A stretch of DNA of 44,925 bases from Bacteroidota bacterium. GTDB lineage: Bacteria > Bacteroidota > Bacteroidia > Bacteroidales > F082. This document shows, piece by piece, positions 7,681 through 16,933 of the stretch (position 1 is the stretch's first letter; every line of letters starts with the position of its first letter). Both the position numbers and the translations under genes were made by a program. The stretch spans positions 1-44,925 of the forward strand of contig JAEWWJ010000051.1 in the NCBI GenBank assembly GCA_023396415.1. Direction: 5' to 3'. A model generated the notes under the pieces. It had not been told where the DNA came from and did no database searches. It saw nothing but the letters and a program-made list of their open reading frames with translations.

Positions 7681-9504
7681 ATGCCTAATTTCCAAGAAAT
7701 TGGTCTGATTCCTGAACTTCAAAAAGCGGTGGAAGCTCTCGGATTTAAAGACCCCATGCCTATTCAGGCAGCTGTTATTCCAACTTTGCTCGAAAAAGCC
7801 ACCGATTTGGTAGGCCTTGCCCAAACAGGAACAGGAAAAACTGCAGCCTTCGGATTGCCCGTGTTGCAATACATTGATGCCAATCTCCGTCAAACACAAG
7901 CCGTTATTTTGTGTCCCACCCGTGAGCTGTGTATGCAGATCACGCGCGATCTGACCAACTTCGCCAAGTTTATGCCTGCCATCAAAATTGTCCCCATCTA
8001 TGGTGGCGCATCTATTGAGGTGCAAATGAAGCAATTGTACGACAATCCGCAGATCATCGTGGCCACACCAGGCCGAATGAACGATATGATTCGTCGCGGA
8101 AAAACCAAACTCACCCACGTGAAATGGGCCGTGTTGGATGAAGCTGACGAAATGCTCGACATGGGTTTTCAAGACGATGTGGACAACATCCTTCAAGAAA
8201 TGCCCAAGGAAAAACACACTTTGTTGTTTTCGGCCACCATGCCCGACCAAGTGGAGCGTATCCTGAGCAAATACATGAACAAGCCGGTAGTTAAAACCGT
8301 GGGCGACCGCAATGCCGGAACAGCCAACGTAAAGCACATTTACTATTTGGTTGCTGCAAGAGATCGCTATCCCGCTCTCAAACGATTGGCCGACTTCAAT
8401 CCCAGCATTTATGCTATCGTTTTTTGCCGAACCCGTATCGAAACACAAGAAATTGCCGATTCGCTTATCCGCGACGGTTACAATGCCGACTCCCTTCATG
8501 GCGATCTTTCGCAATCGCAACGCGACCATGTGATGAAACGCTTCAGAAGCGGAAGCCTGCAAATGTTGGTGGCTACCGATGTGGCTGCCCGTGGTCTTGA
8601 TGTGAACGACCTCACCCATGTGATCAACTACAACCTGCCCGACGAACCCGAAGTGTATATCCACCGAAGTGGACGTACCGGCAGGGCCGACAAAACAGGA
8701 GTATGTATCAGCATCATCAACCTGAAAGAAAAAGGCAAGATGAAACTGATCGAACGCCGGGTTGGTCGTGAGTTTGCTAAAGCTAAAATTCCAACAGGGG
8801 TGCAAGTATGCGAAAAACAACTTTACCACCAAATTGAAAGAATGGAAAAAGTTGAACTTAAACACGACGAAATTGACTCCTTCTTGCCCGTTATCTATCG
8901 CAAACTCGAAGGGATGGATCGCGAAGAGCTGATTAAACGTTTTGTGGCACTCGAGTTCAATCGTTTCCTCGATTATTATCGCAATGCCCCCGACCTGAAC
9001 GTGGACGAATCCAAATCGGTGCGTCGCGAAGAATACGGTAGAGAAAGGGGTAGCCGCGAAAACAGACCCAGCTGGGAAACACGCGACAGCAAACCATCAC
9101 GGAAAGATGGATTTGGTTCCAAATCGGGCTTCAAACGCCTGTTCTTTAGCGTGGGAAACAAAGACAAAGTTGGTCCTCACAACATCATTGGCCTCATCAA
9201 CGAAATTACCCGTTCAAGAGATGTAACCGTTGGTAGGATTGACATTATGGACAACTACTCTTTTGTTGATGTGGAAGCATCATCGGTTGATTTGGTGCTC
9301 GAAAGCTTTGGTAATGTCAACAAAAACCGCAGCGAAGTTCGTGTTGAACTGGCCGGTGACAGAGAAGCCAAAAGCGAGGACAGAGGCAGCTTTAGAAAAA
9401 AGAAAAGTGAAAAATTTGACGACGACAACTGGTCCAAACCGGCCCGCAAAAACACAAAAGTTGTTTCTAACGATAGAAAACGCAAGAGCAACAAACGCTT
9501 TTAA
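7681..9504 (+). CDS. DEAD-box ATP-dependent RNA helicase with DbpA-type RNA-binding domain
   Basis: A 607-residue ATP-dependent RNA helicase that remodels RNA duplexes, probably during ribosome assembly or in the cold. Motifs in order: Q motif (MPIQ, about residue 27), Walker A AQTGTGKT (47-54), PTREL (80), TPGR (129), DEAD (153-156), SAT (184-186), ATDVAARGLDV and the arginine-finger motif HRSGRTGR. A C-terminal DbpA-like RNA-binding domain (about 483-555, beginning FKRLFFSVGNKDKVGP) is followed by a basic, disordered tail rich in Lys and Arg. This order matches the CsdA/DeaD group. The ATG at 7681 is the first in frame after a good promoter. Transcription ends at the bidirectional terminator at 9526. 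Confidence 0.95.
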   Translation: MPNFQEIGLIPELQKAVEALGFKDPMPIQAAVIPTLLEKATDLVGLAQTGTGKTAAFGLPVLQYIDANLRQTQAVILCPTRELCMQITRDLTNFAKFMPAIKIVPIYGGASIEVQMKQLYDNPQIIVATPGRMNDMIRRGKTKLTHVKWAVLDEADEMLDMGFQDDVDNILQEMPKEKHTLLFSATMPDQVERILSKYMNKPVVKTVGDRNAGTANVKHIYYLVAARDRYPALKRLADFNPSIYAIVFCRTRIETQEIADSLIRDGYNADSLHGDLSQSQRDHVMKRFRSGSLQMLVATDVAARGLDVNDLTHVINYNLPDEPEVYIHRSGRTGRADKTGVCISIINLKEKGKMKLIERRVGREFAKAKIPTGVQVCEKQLYHQIERMEKVELKHDEIDSFLPVIYRKLEGMDREELIKRFVALEFNRFLDYYRNAPDLNVDESKSVRREEYGRERGSRENRPSWETRDSKPSRKDGFGSKSGFKRLFFSVGNKDKVGPHNIIGLINEITRSRDVTVGRIDIMDNYSFVDVEASSVDLVLESFGNVNKNRSEVRVELAGDREAKSEDRGSFRKKKSEKFDDDNWSKPARKNTKVVSNDRKRKSNKRF

Positions 9505-9525
9505 GGTTTTCTACTGACATAATTT

Positions 9526-9560
9526 AAAATGCTGGCTATGGTTTCATGGCCAGCATTTTT
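9526..9560. terminator. Bidirectional intrinsic terminator
   Basis: Perfect 11-bp arms AAAATGCTGGC and GCCAGCATTTT, with T-runs in both directions. It serves the convergent helicase (ends 9504) and methyltransferase (ends 9536) genes. The methyltransferase stop codon lies inside the hairpin. Confidence 0.85.
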
Positions 9561-10135
9561 AGTGTTGAGGCCTCTCCGCGGTGGTGCGTTCCCTCGTCTA
9601 AAAATTCTATTTCTTCTTCAAGAAGAACAATCTGCAGGGCCGAAAAATCATCTTGCAACATCTCCAAATCATACAACATCGTTTCATCCTTAGGTCCTCC
9701 TGAACTAAAAGCCAATTGTTTTTTCGAGAAAGCCTCCAACAAAATTGAGCCCCCCGGCTTGAGTGCATCAATAAGTTTTCGATGCAATTGTTGGCGTTCG
9801 GCAGGAGCAAGATGAACAAAAATCAATGCAATGACATCGTATTGTTCATGCTGTGATTCAAAATGGTTCAAATCGGCTATGTGGTAGGCAGCCAAAGTTG
9901 TTCCCATGCGCTGAGCCAAAGCCAAAGCCTTTGCTTTTCCTGCTTCGCTGTAATCAACAGCCTCAACCTGCCAACCTTGCAAGGCCGCCCACACAGCATT
10001 GCGCCCCTCGCCCTCGCCCGGAAAAAGAATTTTTCCTGCAGGCAAAGCCATCAGCTGTTCTTTTAAAAAAACGTTGGGTAACTCACCATAGATATAGCCT
10101 TCTGACGAAAAGCGTTGGTTCCAGTTTTGTTTCAT
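9536..10135 (-). CDS. Class I SAM-dependent methyltransferase
   Basis: A 199-residue cytosolic methyltransferase. The N-terminus (NWNQRFSSEGYIYGELPN) and the glycine-rich SAM-binding motif I (ILFPGEGEGRNAVWAA, about 36-51) resemble the TehB/thiopurine-methyltransferase-like group. An acidic residue after strand 2 (VEAVDYSEAG) and motif IV (DVIALIFVHL) are also visible. The substrate cannot be told from sequence. It is convergent with the helicase gene and divergent from the propeller histidine kinase gene. No clear TAnnTTTG element was found upstream of its ATG. Confidence 0.85.
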   Translation of the reverse strand: MKQNWNQRFSSEGYIYGELPNVFLKEQLMALPAGKILFPGEGEGRNAVWAALQGWQVEAVDYSEAGKAKALALAQRMGTTLAAYHIADLNHFESQHEQYDVIALIFVHLAPAERQQLHRKLIDALKPGGSILLEAFSKKQLAFSSGGPKDETMLYDLEMLQDDFSALQIVLLEEEIEFLDEGTHHRGEASTLKMLAMKP

Positions 10136-10268
10136 TGTTGCTTAAATTTGAAAAATGGGTAATACATGTTTTTGCCCCGAGGCCCGTAGTTAACAACTTA
10201 AAGCACCGATTTGTTTTGTCAACAATTTTTTAGGTAACCACCAATGAAAATGATCTTCAACTTTTAGC

Positions 10269-10299
10269 TTTGAAATCGTGTTAGAGTAGCGTATATTTG
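10269..10299 (+). promoter_or_regulatory. Promoter of propeller histidine kinase operon
   Basis: A TTTG at 10269-10272 and a -7 element TATATTTG at 10292-10299 are separated by 19 bp, the usual Bacteroidota spacing. The ATG follows after 18 bases. Confidence 0.65.
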
Positions 10300-10317
10300 T
10301 TCTTCTTATCCAAGCCG

Positions 10318-13278
10318 ATGAAAAAAACCATTTTAGGGATTTTGGCCCTGATAAATTTTTTGCTTTTGAACGCTCAAACGCCTTATTACCGCATCTACGA
10401 CGGGCGTTTTGGGCTGCCCTCATCGGAGGTTTACAGTGTTACGCAAGACGATTTGGGATACCTGTGGTTTTCAACTGATCACGGCTTGGCCCGTTTTGAC
10501 GGATACCAGTTTGTGACTTTTGACATGCAGGATGGTTTGCCTGAAAATGCTGTTTTTTATTTTAGAAAAGACCACCTGAACCGAATATGGTTCAACACTT
10601 ATGATGGAAAACTGGGTTACATTCAAAATGGCCAAATCTTTCCATATCAATACAACCATCTATTGTTAAAGTTTTTTAAAGAAAAACAAATTACTTACAC
10701 CGTTTTTCATTCGTTTTATGTTGACAAAGAAGAAACAATGCACATTTTTTTACATGGCATAGGGTCGTTTAGTGTTGATGCCCGAGGGCGAATCGAGCTT
10801 GAAAGACCAAAACAACCACACGAAGTCACAATCTCCTTCAATGAATTTGGTGATGCGTCATATCTGGGCGAAAGCTTGATTGTTTTCGACCACATGGTTC
10901 TCAATAAAGACAATATATCGCATACAGTGTCGCTTTCCAATAGCCGAAATTACATTTCATCAAAAAAAAACTTAAATGCCATAGCTCACAACAATACTTT
11001 TTATCTCGCCTATGGCAATAGTATTTATAGCTTTAAAAATGAAATTCTTACTGATTCTTTTTCGTGTGAAAAATACATTTCGGGCATGCACTTGGATGCC
11101 AAGGGCGATATTTGGGCCAACACGGTTTCGGGTGGAGTGTATGTGCTTGATGCCCGATTGAAACCCAAGGAACATTTGTACACCCAAGAATCAATCACTG
11201 ATTTTTATCAAGATCACGAAGGGGGCATTTGGTTGACAACCCTCAACAGTGGCGTTTTGTACATTCCCGACCTGCGTCATCGGCTCTATAAAAACAGCGA
11301 TGGTTTGCCCAATGAACCAATTGTTGATATTGGCGTTGATTGGCGGTCGCGGCTTTGGATGGCTTTTACCTCGGGGAAATTGGGCTGCATCACCAATGAA
11401 GGCATTCGTTTATACGACCTCAAGTTGGCCAACAAAAAGCCTTTTGTTCAAATGGCATTTGACAATAAAAATAAAAGGCTGTGGGTGGCTATTGATAACG
11501 GCCTTTTTTACATTGAAAATGACCAGCTGCGCCAACTAAAGCACCCGACAAACGACCCTCAGAAAAGCTATTTATTCGCCATCAAAACCATTGCTTTCGA
11601 CAATGTGAAACAAAAACTGTGGCTTGGCAACTTTACCGGCGTTTCCTACATTGATTCCGACCCTTGGATAGGAGTTCCAAAAAAAATAAAAGAAGATTTT
11701 GTCGAAAGGGTCGAAAGTATTGAAACTACCCGAAGTGGTGCCGTTTGGATAGGCTCAACCCGTGGATTATTTCATTTTGACGGCGATACCTTGATCAATT
11801 ATGGCAAACGCTCTCCTTCGTTGTTTGGCGGTCGTATTATCGCGTTGAAAGCCTTGGGCGACTCGCTGTGGATCGGCACCCGAGGCAATGGATTGCTTTT
11901 GCTTACCCCTGATACTTTGAGGCAATTTACCGAGACGGATGGGCTACCATCCAACTCTATCCGCAAAATTGAAGTGGCCGACAATTTCCTTATCGTTGGC
12001 ACCAACAAGGGATTAATAGTGATGAAACGAAAACTCGAAAAGGAAAATATTTTCCTTCACAGGCAGTTGAATACTAGCGAATTGATCAACAAAGAAATCA
12101 TTCAAATTGTTCAGAAAGACATGTCAACTTATGTGCTTTCGAAAAGAGGAGTAAGTGTTTTTTACGATATCACCAATTCCGGAACGTTGTTCCAGCTCCC
12201 TGTTTTGTTGCGTCAGGTGATGGTGAAAAACAAACCGATTGAAATGATTGATAACCCTAATATTCCTTTCAATGACAACAGTTTAAGTTTTGATTATTTT
12301 GGTATTTCATTTTTAAAACAAGGCAAACAAACCTACCGACATCGGTTATTGGGTCTCGAAAATGATTGGGTGAACAACCAACAAACCATTGCGCAATATC
12401 CATTTTTACCTCCCGGTGTCTATCGTTTTGAGGTGGAGGTGATGAATCCCGATGGTAGTTGGAGCACCTCAACGGCAGCGTTCAGTTTTAAGATCCTTAC
12501 ACCATTCTGGAAAAAATGGTGGTTCATTGCGCTGATTGGCCTTGTGGTGGTCAGCATTATTATTTCCATTTTTCGCATCTATGCCTACCGCATTAGCCGA
12601 CAAAAACAGCTCATTTCCGACATCAACCGTTATCACCAAGAAGCCTTGGCCAACCAAATGAATCCACATTTTTTGTTCAACGCCCTCAACACTGTTCAGC
12701 GTTATATCCTTGAAAATGATAAAGTTTCGTCAAGTCGCTACTTGAGTAAGTTTTCAAGTTTGATGCGTACCATGGTGAGCAATGCACAACATCAACGCAT
12801 CACTTTGCAAAAAGAAATTGAAGCCCTAACACTTTATATTGAGGTGGAAGTAGCCCGCTTCAAAGATCGTTTTACCTATCATTTTGATTGCGCTCCTGAT
12901 ATTGATTTGGAAAAAACGACCATCCCCGTCTTTTTTATTCAGCCTTTGGTCGAAAATGCCATCAAGCACGGCCTGATGAACAAAACAGAGCATGGCGAGT
13001 TGAAGATCAGTTTTTACAGAAAAGACAAAACGCTTTTTTGCGAAGTGCGCGACAACGGCATTGGCCGCACCGAAGCCCGCAGAATTGCCAATAAACTCGA
13101 AAAGCAATCATTGGGAATCTCCATCATTCAAAAAAGAATATCTTTGATCAACAAAAGCACAAACGAAGGGATGTATTTGGAATACGAAGACCTTTTTACA
13201 ATCGAAAACCAAGCTTCCGGAACCAAAGTGACCCTCGTTTTTCCAAATATCTTGACCAATACTTCACAACATGACTAA
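10318..13278 (+). CDS. Two-component sensor: beta-propeller, Y_Y_Y and LytS-type histidine kinase
   Basis: A 986-residue membrane sensor kinase. Order: signal peptide (MKKTILGILALINFLLLNAQ); periplasmic regulator-propeller repeats of the DDLGYLWFSTDHGLARFDG kind through about residue 620; a Y_Y_Y domain (LSFDYFGISF to about 735); one transmembrane helix (WWFIALIGLVVVSIIISIF); then a His_kinase domain with phospho-acceptor His784 in NQMNPHFLFNALN and an ATPase domain (IQPLVENAIKHG, DNGIGR). It should sense a periplasmic ligand and phosphorylate the receiver encoded next. The ATG at 10318 is chosen because the signal peptide begins there; a TTG upstream is within the promoter. The stop overlaps the receiver start by 8 bp. 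Confidence 0.93.
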   Translation: MKKTILGILALINFLLLNAQTPYYRIYDGRFGLPSSEVYSVTQDDLGYLWFSTDHGLARFDGYQFVTFDMQDGLPENAVFYFRKDHLNRIWFNTYDGKLGYIQNGQIFPYQYNHLLLKFFKEKQITYTVFHSFYVDKEETMHIFLHGIGSFSVDARGRIELERPKQPHEVTISFNEFGDASYLGESLIVFDHMVLNKDNISHTVSLSNSRNYISSKKNLNAIAHNNTFYLAYGNSIYSFKNEILTDSFSCEKYISGMHLDAKGDIWANTVSGGVYVLDARLKPKEHLYTQESITDFYQDHEGGIWLTTLNSGVLYIPDLRHRLYKNSDGLPNEPIVDIGVDWRSRLWMAFTSGKLGCITNEGIRLYDLKLANKKPFVQMAFDNKNKRLWVAIDNGLFYIENDQLRQLKHPTNDPQKSYLFAIKTIAFDNVKQKLWLGNFTGVSYIDSDPWIGVPKKIKEDFVERVESIETTRSGAVWIGSTRGLFHFDGDTLINYGKRSPSLFGGRIIALKALGDSLWIGTRGNGLLLLTPDTLRQFTETDGLPSNSIRKIEVADNFLIVGTNKGLIVMKRKLEKENIFLHRQLNTSELINKEIIQIVQKDMSTYVLSKRGVSVFYDITNSGTLFQLPVLLRQVMVKNKPIEMIDNPNIPFNDNSLSFDYFGISFLKQGKQTYRHRLLGLENDWVNNQQTIAQYPFLPPGVYRFEVEVMNPDGSWSTSTAAFSFKILTPFWKKWWFIALIGLVVVSIIISIFRIYAYRISRQKQLISDINRYHQEALANQMNPHFLFNALNTVQRYILENDKVSSSRYLSKFSSLMRTMVSNAQHQRITLQKEIEALTLYIEVEVARFKDRFTYHFDCAPDIDLEKTTIPVFFIQPLVENAIKHGLMNKTEHGELKISFYRKDKTLFCEVRDNGIGRTEARRIANKLEKQSLGISIIQKRISLINKSTNEGMYLEYEDLFTIENQASGTKVTLVFPNILTNTSQHD

Positions 13279-13675
13279 ACCCCTACGCGTAGCAATTATT
13301 GACGATGAGCCGGATGCCGTAGCTTCTATCGAACTCATTATTAACGAATTCAGTAAAAATGTGGAGGTGGTTGCCACAGCCAACACCATTGACAAAGCCT
13401 GGGACATGATTAAAGTCGCTGAGCCCGATTTGGTTTTTTTAGATATTGATATGCCGCGTGGCACCGGGTTCGATTTGCTGGAACGTTTCCCGATTCGCAA
13501 GTTTGAGGTTATTTTTATTACCGCTTATTCCAAATACCTCGAAAAAGCTAAACAATACGGTGCTTTTGACTACCTGCACAAACCCATTGATATTGATGTT
13601 TTTAATGACAGTGTGGAGCGATTTAAAACCCATTTAGTCCGCGATGGGATTACTGTTTTTCGGATGATGATGTAA
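13271..13675 (+). CDS. Receiver-only response regulator (LytTR output domain absent)
   Basis: A 134-residue CheY-like receiver. The acidic pocket Asp11/Asp12, phospho-acceptor Asp58 (LVFLDIDMP), Thr84 and Lys104 (HKPID) are all present, so it should be phosphorylated by the overlapping upstream kinase. In this family a LytTR DNA-binding domain usually follows a linker, but here the frame stops soon after VRDGITVF and no LytTR remnant was seen in the 190 bp downstream, which instead contain a palindromic repeat. It may be a genuine single-domain phosphate shuttle or the result of a deletion. Confidence 0.88.
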   Translation: MTKPLRVAIIDDEPDAVASIELIINEFSKNVEVVATANTIDKAWDMIKVAEPDLVFLDIDMPRGTGFDLLERFPIRKFEVIFITAYSKYLEKAKQYGAFDYLHKPIDIDVFNDSVERFKTHLVRDGITVFRMMM

Positions 13676-13697
13676 ACCGGCGGCGGTGAGCGGTTAA

Positions 13698-13729
13698 ACC
13701 CCTGGCAGGGGTTAAACCCTGCCAGGGGT
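13698..13729. repeat. Palindromic repeat, GC-rich hairpin
   Basis: Perfect 12-bp arms CCCCTGGCAGGG and CCCTGCCAGGGG around GTTAAA. It sits 20 bp after the receiver stop codon and has no T-run, so it is more like a dispersed palindrome than a terminator. Confidence 0.7.
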
Positions 13730-13833
13730 GGGGTTTCGGTAGCCAACCTACCTCAGCTTGTCAAAACACAGCTTCGGCAAAGTTCCATTGGCATGGATCG
13801 AAAAAAATGACGATTTTTTGCAACTGCTTTGGC

Positions 13834-13863
13834 TTTGCCTTTCGTTTTAAAGCCTTACTTTTG
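13834..13863 (+). promoter_or_regulatory. Promoter of serine hydrolase gene
   Basis: TTTG at 13834-13837 and -7 element TACTTTTG at 13856-13863 with an 18-bp spacer. The ATG follows after 20 bases. Confidence 0.65.
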
Positions 13864-13883
13864 CCGCTTTGTTAAAAAAATCC

Positions 13884-15116
13884 ATGTTCAAAAAGCTGAG
13901 TTTCGTTGTTTTCTTTTTCTTGCTCTTGGGGTTTGATGCCTGCAGGTTTTCTGCCGGAGAAGAAGATGTTTTTCAAGACATTGAAAAGCTAAAAATCATT
14001 TCAGCCGATAAGATCTACACCCTCAAAACCGAAAAAAACTTCAAGAGGAAAGCCGCAGTTGTGGACAGTGTTTTCAATCGTTTGCAAAAATTAACCGGTT
14101 TCAACGGCACCGTTTTATATGCTGAGCAAGAGCGTATTGTTTATCAAAAAGCCTTTGGTTATGCCGATCCTATCAAGCGCAAAGATGCCCTCAGCATCCA
14201 AAGTCAGTTTGAGCTGGCTTCGGTGTCGAAGATGTTTACGGCTACATCCATTCTGATATTAAAAGAGAGAGGATTGCTTGATCTTGACGTGGACGTGCGC
14301 ACTTACATTCCCGAATGGCCGTATCCGGGCGTTACCATCCGCCAACTGCTCACCCATCGCTCGGGGATGCCACGCTATGAGTTTCTTGCCGAAACGGAAT
14401 GGCCCGACAAAAACAAGCCGTTGACCAACCAAAGCATGATTCAGCTGTTCGTTTTGCACCAACCCAATGTTTATTTCAGCCCCAACAACGGTTTTCATTA
14501 CTGCAATACCAACTACGCGCTTTTGGGTTCGGTGGTTGAGCGCGTCGGCAAGCAGCCGTTTTACGCGTTCGTAGAAAAAAATATTTTTAAACCAGCCGGC
14601 ATGAAGCATTCTTTCATTTATCACTTGCCCGCCGATACGGTGATTTCCGGCTATCGCGATGAAGGCATTCCGGGCTACGACCAACGTGGACGCCGGTTAG
14701 TTAGGGTTCCAAATGATTATCTGAATGGTGTGATGGGCGACAAAGGCATGTTTTCGACCGTTGGCGATCTTTTTCATTTCGACATTGCCTTGAAGCACGA
14801 AATCTTGTTAAAAAAGTCAACCCTCGAAGAAGCCTACAGTCCCGGAAGCCCATCGAAGCGTAGCCGAAAAGACAATTACGGTTTCGGATGGCGTATCCAT
14901 GCCAAATCCGACAGCGCAGTATATCACTATGGCTGGTGGAAAGGCTATCGTTCGTTTTTTCTTCGCGATCTTGGACAAAATAAAACGCTGATTGTGCTTA
15001 CCAACAAATCAAAAGCACCTGGATCTGAACATTTCTGGGATCTTATTGATGATCAACGTTTTCCATTGGCACCCTCAAGGGCCAATCCGGCTGTGGAGCT
15101 GCGCATCAAGCGTTAA
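13884..15116 (+). CDS. Serine hydrolase, beta-lactamase / class C penicillin-binding family
   Basis: A 410-residue exported hydrolase. From the ATG at 13884 (a TTG at 13869 is less likely) it has a hydrophobic signal (LSFVVFFFLLLGFDAC), possibly a lipoprotein signal with Cys20, though the lipobox is weak. Active-site motifs of the family are visible: SxxK as Ser113-Val-Ser-Lys116, YxN as Tyr206-Cys-Asn208, and a late HYG replacing KTG. These enzymes act on peptidoglycan peptides, esters or amides, and the real substrate is not predictable. The stop codon overlaps that of the convergent methyltransferase gene. Confidence 0.9.
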   Translation: MFKKLSFVVFFFLLLGFDACRFSAGEEDVFQDIEKLKIISADKIYTLKTEKNFKRKAAVVDSVFNRLQKLTGFNGTVLYAEQERIVYQKAFGYADPIKRKDALSIQSQFELASVSKMFTATSILILKERGLLDLDVDVRTYIPEWPYPGVTIRQLLTHRSGMPRYEFLAETEWPDKNKPLTNQSMIQLFVLHQPNVYFSPNNGFHYCNTNYALLGSVVERVGKQPFYAFVEKNIFKPAGMKHSFIYHLPADTVISGYRDEGIPGYDQRGRRLVRVPNDYLNGVMGDKGMFSTVGDLFHFDIALKHEILLKKSTLEEAYSPGSPSKRSRKDNYGFGWRIHAKSDSAVYHYGWWKGYRSFFLRDLGQNKTLIVLTNKSKAPGSEHFWDLIDDQRFPLAPSRANPAVELRIKR

Positions 15117-16222
15117 TCGGTCAAGCGTTTCAAAACCCACAGTTCATTTTTCTCTATCTTACGGATTTCCGACAACCAGCTTTTGCGCGCTGATGGCGGC
15201 TGCTTTATGGGCTGTTCGCGTTTTATGACTACTCCAAAAGGAGACAACTTTAAAGCTTCAGCAATAGGATGTTGTTGGGTTAATCCCGCCTCAAGCGCAA
15301 AGGTTGAAAACAGCAGCACCAATTGAGTTCCCGGCTTTAAAGCGTGAGCGGCTTGAGTAAAAAACTCTTCAAAAAAACCCGGGTTGTAATGTGTTGCAGT
15401 ATCTAACCAATTGTCGGTTTCGGCAGGAATCCAAGGCGGATTAAAAACAACCAAATCTATTGATTTAGTATCAAGACCTTCAAAAAAGGAGGTCATCACC
15501 AACGACAATCGCGGCAGCAAACCTTGTGCTTCTGCATCGGCTTTTATGCCTGATAAAGCATTGGGGTTGATGTCGGTAGCAGTAACTTTTTCGCAACCGT
15601 GCTTCAACAAATAATGACTGAGCACCCCGCAGCCGGTTCCGAGATCGAGGGCATGATTGATTTTTGGCTGTTTGGTAAGCCAGCCATCGAAAAGCACGAG
15701 ATGTTCCGTTCGTGTGGGAAAATAAACCCCATAATAGGGATGAAGCGTGTAGTCCAAACCCGGATAGCTGATGCCTTTGACATACCATTGCCACGATCCG
15801 TTGAGGCCAAGAAAATCGGAAAAACGCAGCAGAAACGCGGCGTCTTCAGGATAAAGTGCAGTAAGCCAGCCATTTTGCGGCGCACCTTGCAAAGTGCATA
15901 CGCCCTTAGAAACCGGAATAAGTAAACGATCGGAATAAGATTGCAACAAAGCCTTGTTGGCACGCGAAGAGGCAAAATCATGGATCGGTATTTGAATGGC
16001 AGCTTGCTTTTTCAGCCAACTGTAAAAACCCAAAACACTGGCATACGAGCCTTTGGCTACAAACACCTCGCCTGCCTGCATTTGTTTGAGCAGCTTGCGA
16101 AAATGCACCCCCACAACAAACAATTTAAAAGAGGGTTGAAAGGCAATTGGTTGCGGACGTAAGGGCGTACTTTGGGATGCATCGGGAGCTAAACTCACTG
16201 CTTGGGTTTTTGGTTTTGACAT
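15113..16222 (-). CDS. Methyltransferase of the RlmG/RsmC or HemK-like type
   Basis: A 369-residue SAM-dependent methyltransferase. The C-terminal half carries motif I ALDLGTGCGVLSHYLL, the acidic residue of motif II (TATDINPNAL) and motif IV NPPW (in DLVVFNPPWIPAE), the signature of enzymes that methylate base or side-chain amides, such as rRNA guanine-N2 and protein glutamine methyltransferases. The N-terminal half has no clear motif and may be a substrate-binding domain, as in RlmG/RsmC. The ATG at 16222 is 9 bp after the response regulator stop, so the two are probably co-transcribed. Its own substrate cannot be assigned. Confidence 0.82.
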   Translation of the reverse strand: MSKPKTQAVSLAPDASQSTPLRPQPIAFQPSFKLFVVGVHFRKLLKQMQAGEVFVAKGSYASVLGFYSWLKKQAAIQIPIHDFASSRANKALLQSYSDRLLIPVSKGVCTLQGAPQNGWLTALYPEDAAFLLRFSDFLGLNGSWQWYVKGISYPGLDYTLHPYYGVYFPTRTEHLVLFDGWLTKQPKINHALDLGTGCGVLSHYLLKHGCEKVTATDINPNALSGIKADAEAQGLLPRLSLVMTSFFEGLDTKSIDLVVFNPPWIPAETDNWLDTATHYNPGFFEEFFTQAAHALKPGTQLVLLFSTFALEAGLTQQHPIAEALKLSPFGVVIKREQPIKQPPSARKSWLSEIRKIEKNELWVLKRLTD

Positions 16223-16230
16223 GAACACGG

Positions 16231-16920
16231 TTAGTTGTTAACGAGCAATTTAAACCCTACACCATGCACATTCATCAGCTCGATATTAGAATCTTCTTTA
16301 AAATACTTGCGTAGTTTGGTAATGTAAACATCCATCGAACGGGCGTTGAAATAGCTGTCGTCGTACCAAATTTTATTCAGGGCTACCGAGCGATCGAGCA
16401 CGTTGTTGAGGTTTTCGCAAAGCAAACGCAGCAGCTCCGACTCTTTTGAGGTGAGTTTGTTTTCTTCCTTGCCACGCGTTAACAGTTGGCGATTGTAGTC
16501 AAAACTGTAACTGCCAATGGTAAAAGTTGTTGGCCTTGCCGTGTCTTCCGCCGAGCGTCGGATGATGGCTTTCATGCGTAGCAATAGCTCTTCCATGCTG
16601 AAAGGCTTGGTCAGATAGTCATCGGCACCCAGCTCAAAGCCTTTGAGTTTGTCTTCTTGCATGGCTTTGGCGGTGAGGAAAAGCATGGGAATTTTTTTAT
16701 CCAATTTTCTGATTTCGCCCGCCAGGGTAAAGCCATCCATCACCGGCATCATCACATCAAAAACACAAAAATGATAGTCCTCGCGTTTGAATTTATCCAA
16801 GGCTTCTTGTCCGTCGCCGCATAGGGTGGTTGGAAATCCTTTGGCTTCTAAGTAGGCCTTGAGGATAGTTCCTAAGTTTTTATCGTCTTCTGCCAATAAA
16901 ACTTTCAATTGATTTTCCAT
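16231..16920 (-). CDS. OmpR-family response regulator, RprY-like
   Basis: A 229-residue DNA-binding response regulator. The receiver has Asp12/Asp13, phospho-acceptor Asp55 (FDVMMP), Thr83 and Lys105 (TKPFS). The C-terminal winged helix includes TSKESELLRLLCEN, the recognition region DVYITKLRKYF and the terminal hairpin VHGVGFKLLV. It pairs with the histidine kinase encoded 13 bp upstream, and the pair resembles RprX/RprY of Bacteroides. Four 10-bp-spaced TTAACA boxes upstream of the kinase are the kind of tandem direct repeat bound by this family, so autoregulation is likely. Target genes are otherwise unknown. Confidence 0.93.
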   Translation of the reverse strand: MENQLKVLLAEDDKNLGTILKAYLEAKGFPTTLCGDGQEALDKFKREDYHFCVFDVMMPVMDGFTLAGEIRKLDKKIPMLFLTAKAMQEDKLKGFELGADDYLTKPFSMEELLLRMKAIIRRSAEDTARPTTFTIGSYSFDYNRQLLTRGKEENKLTSKESELLRLLCENLNNVLDRSVALNKIWYDDSYFNARSMDVYITKLRKYFKEDSNIELMNVHGVGFKLLVNN

Positions 16921-16933
16921 GATTTTTATTTTT

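Noticed and set aside
7642..8865. 407-residue minus-strand frame opposite the helicase
   Set aside because: It is an antisense shadow of a highly conserved coding sequence, with His/Phe-rich composition and no domain.
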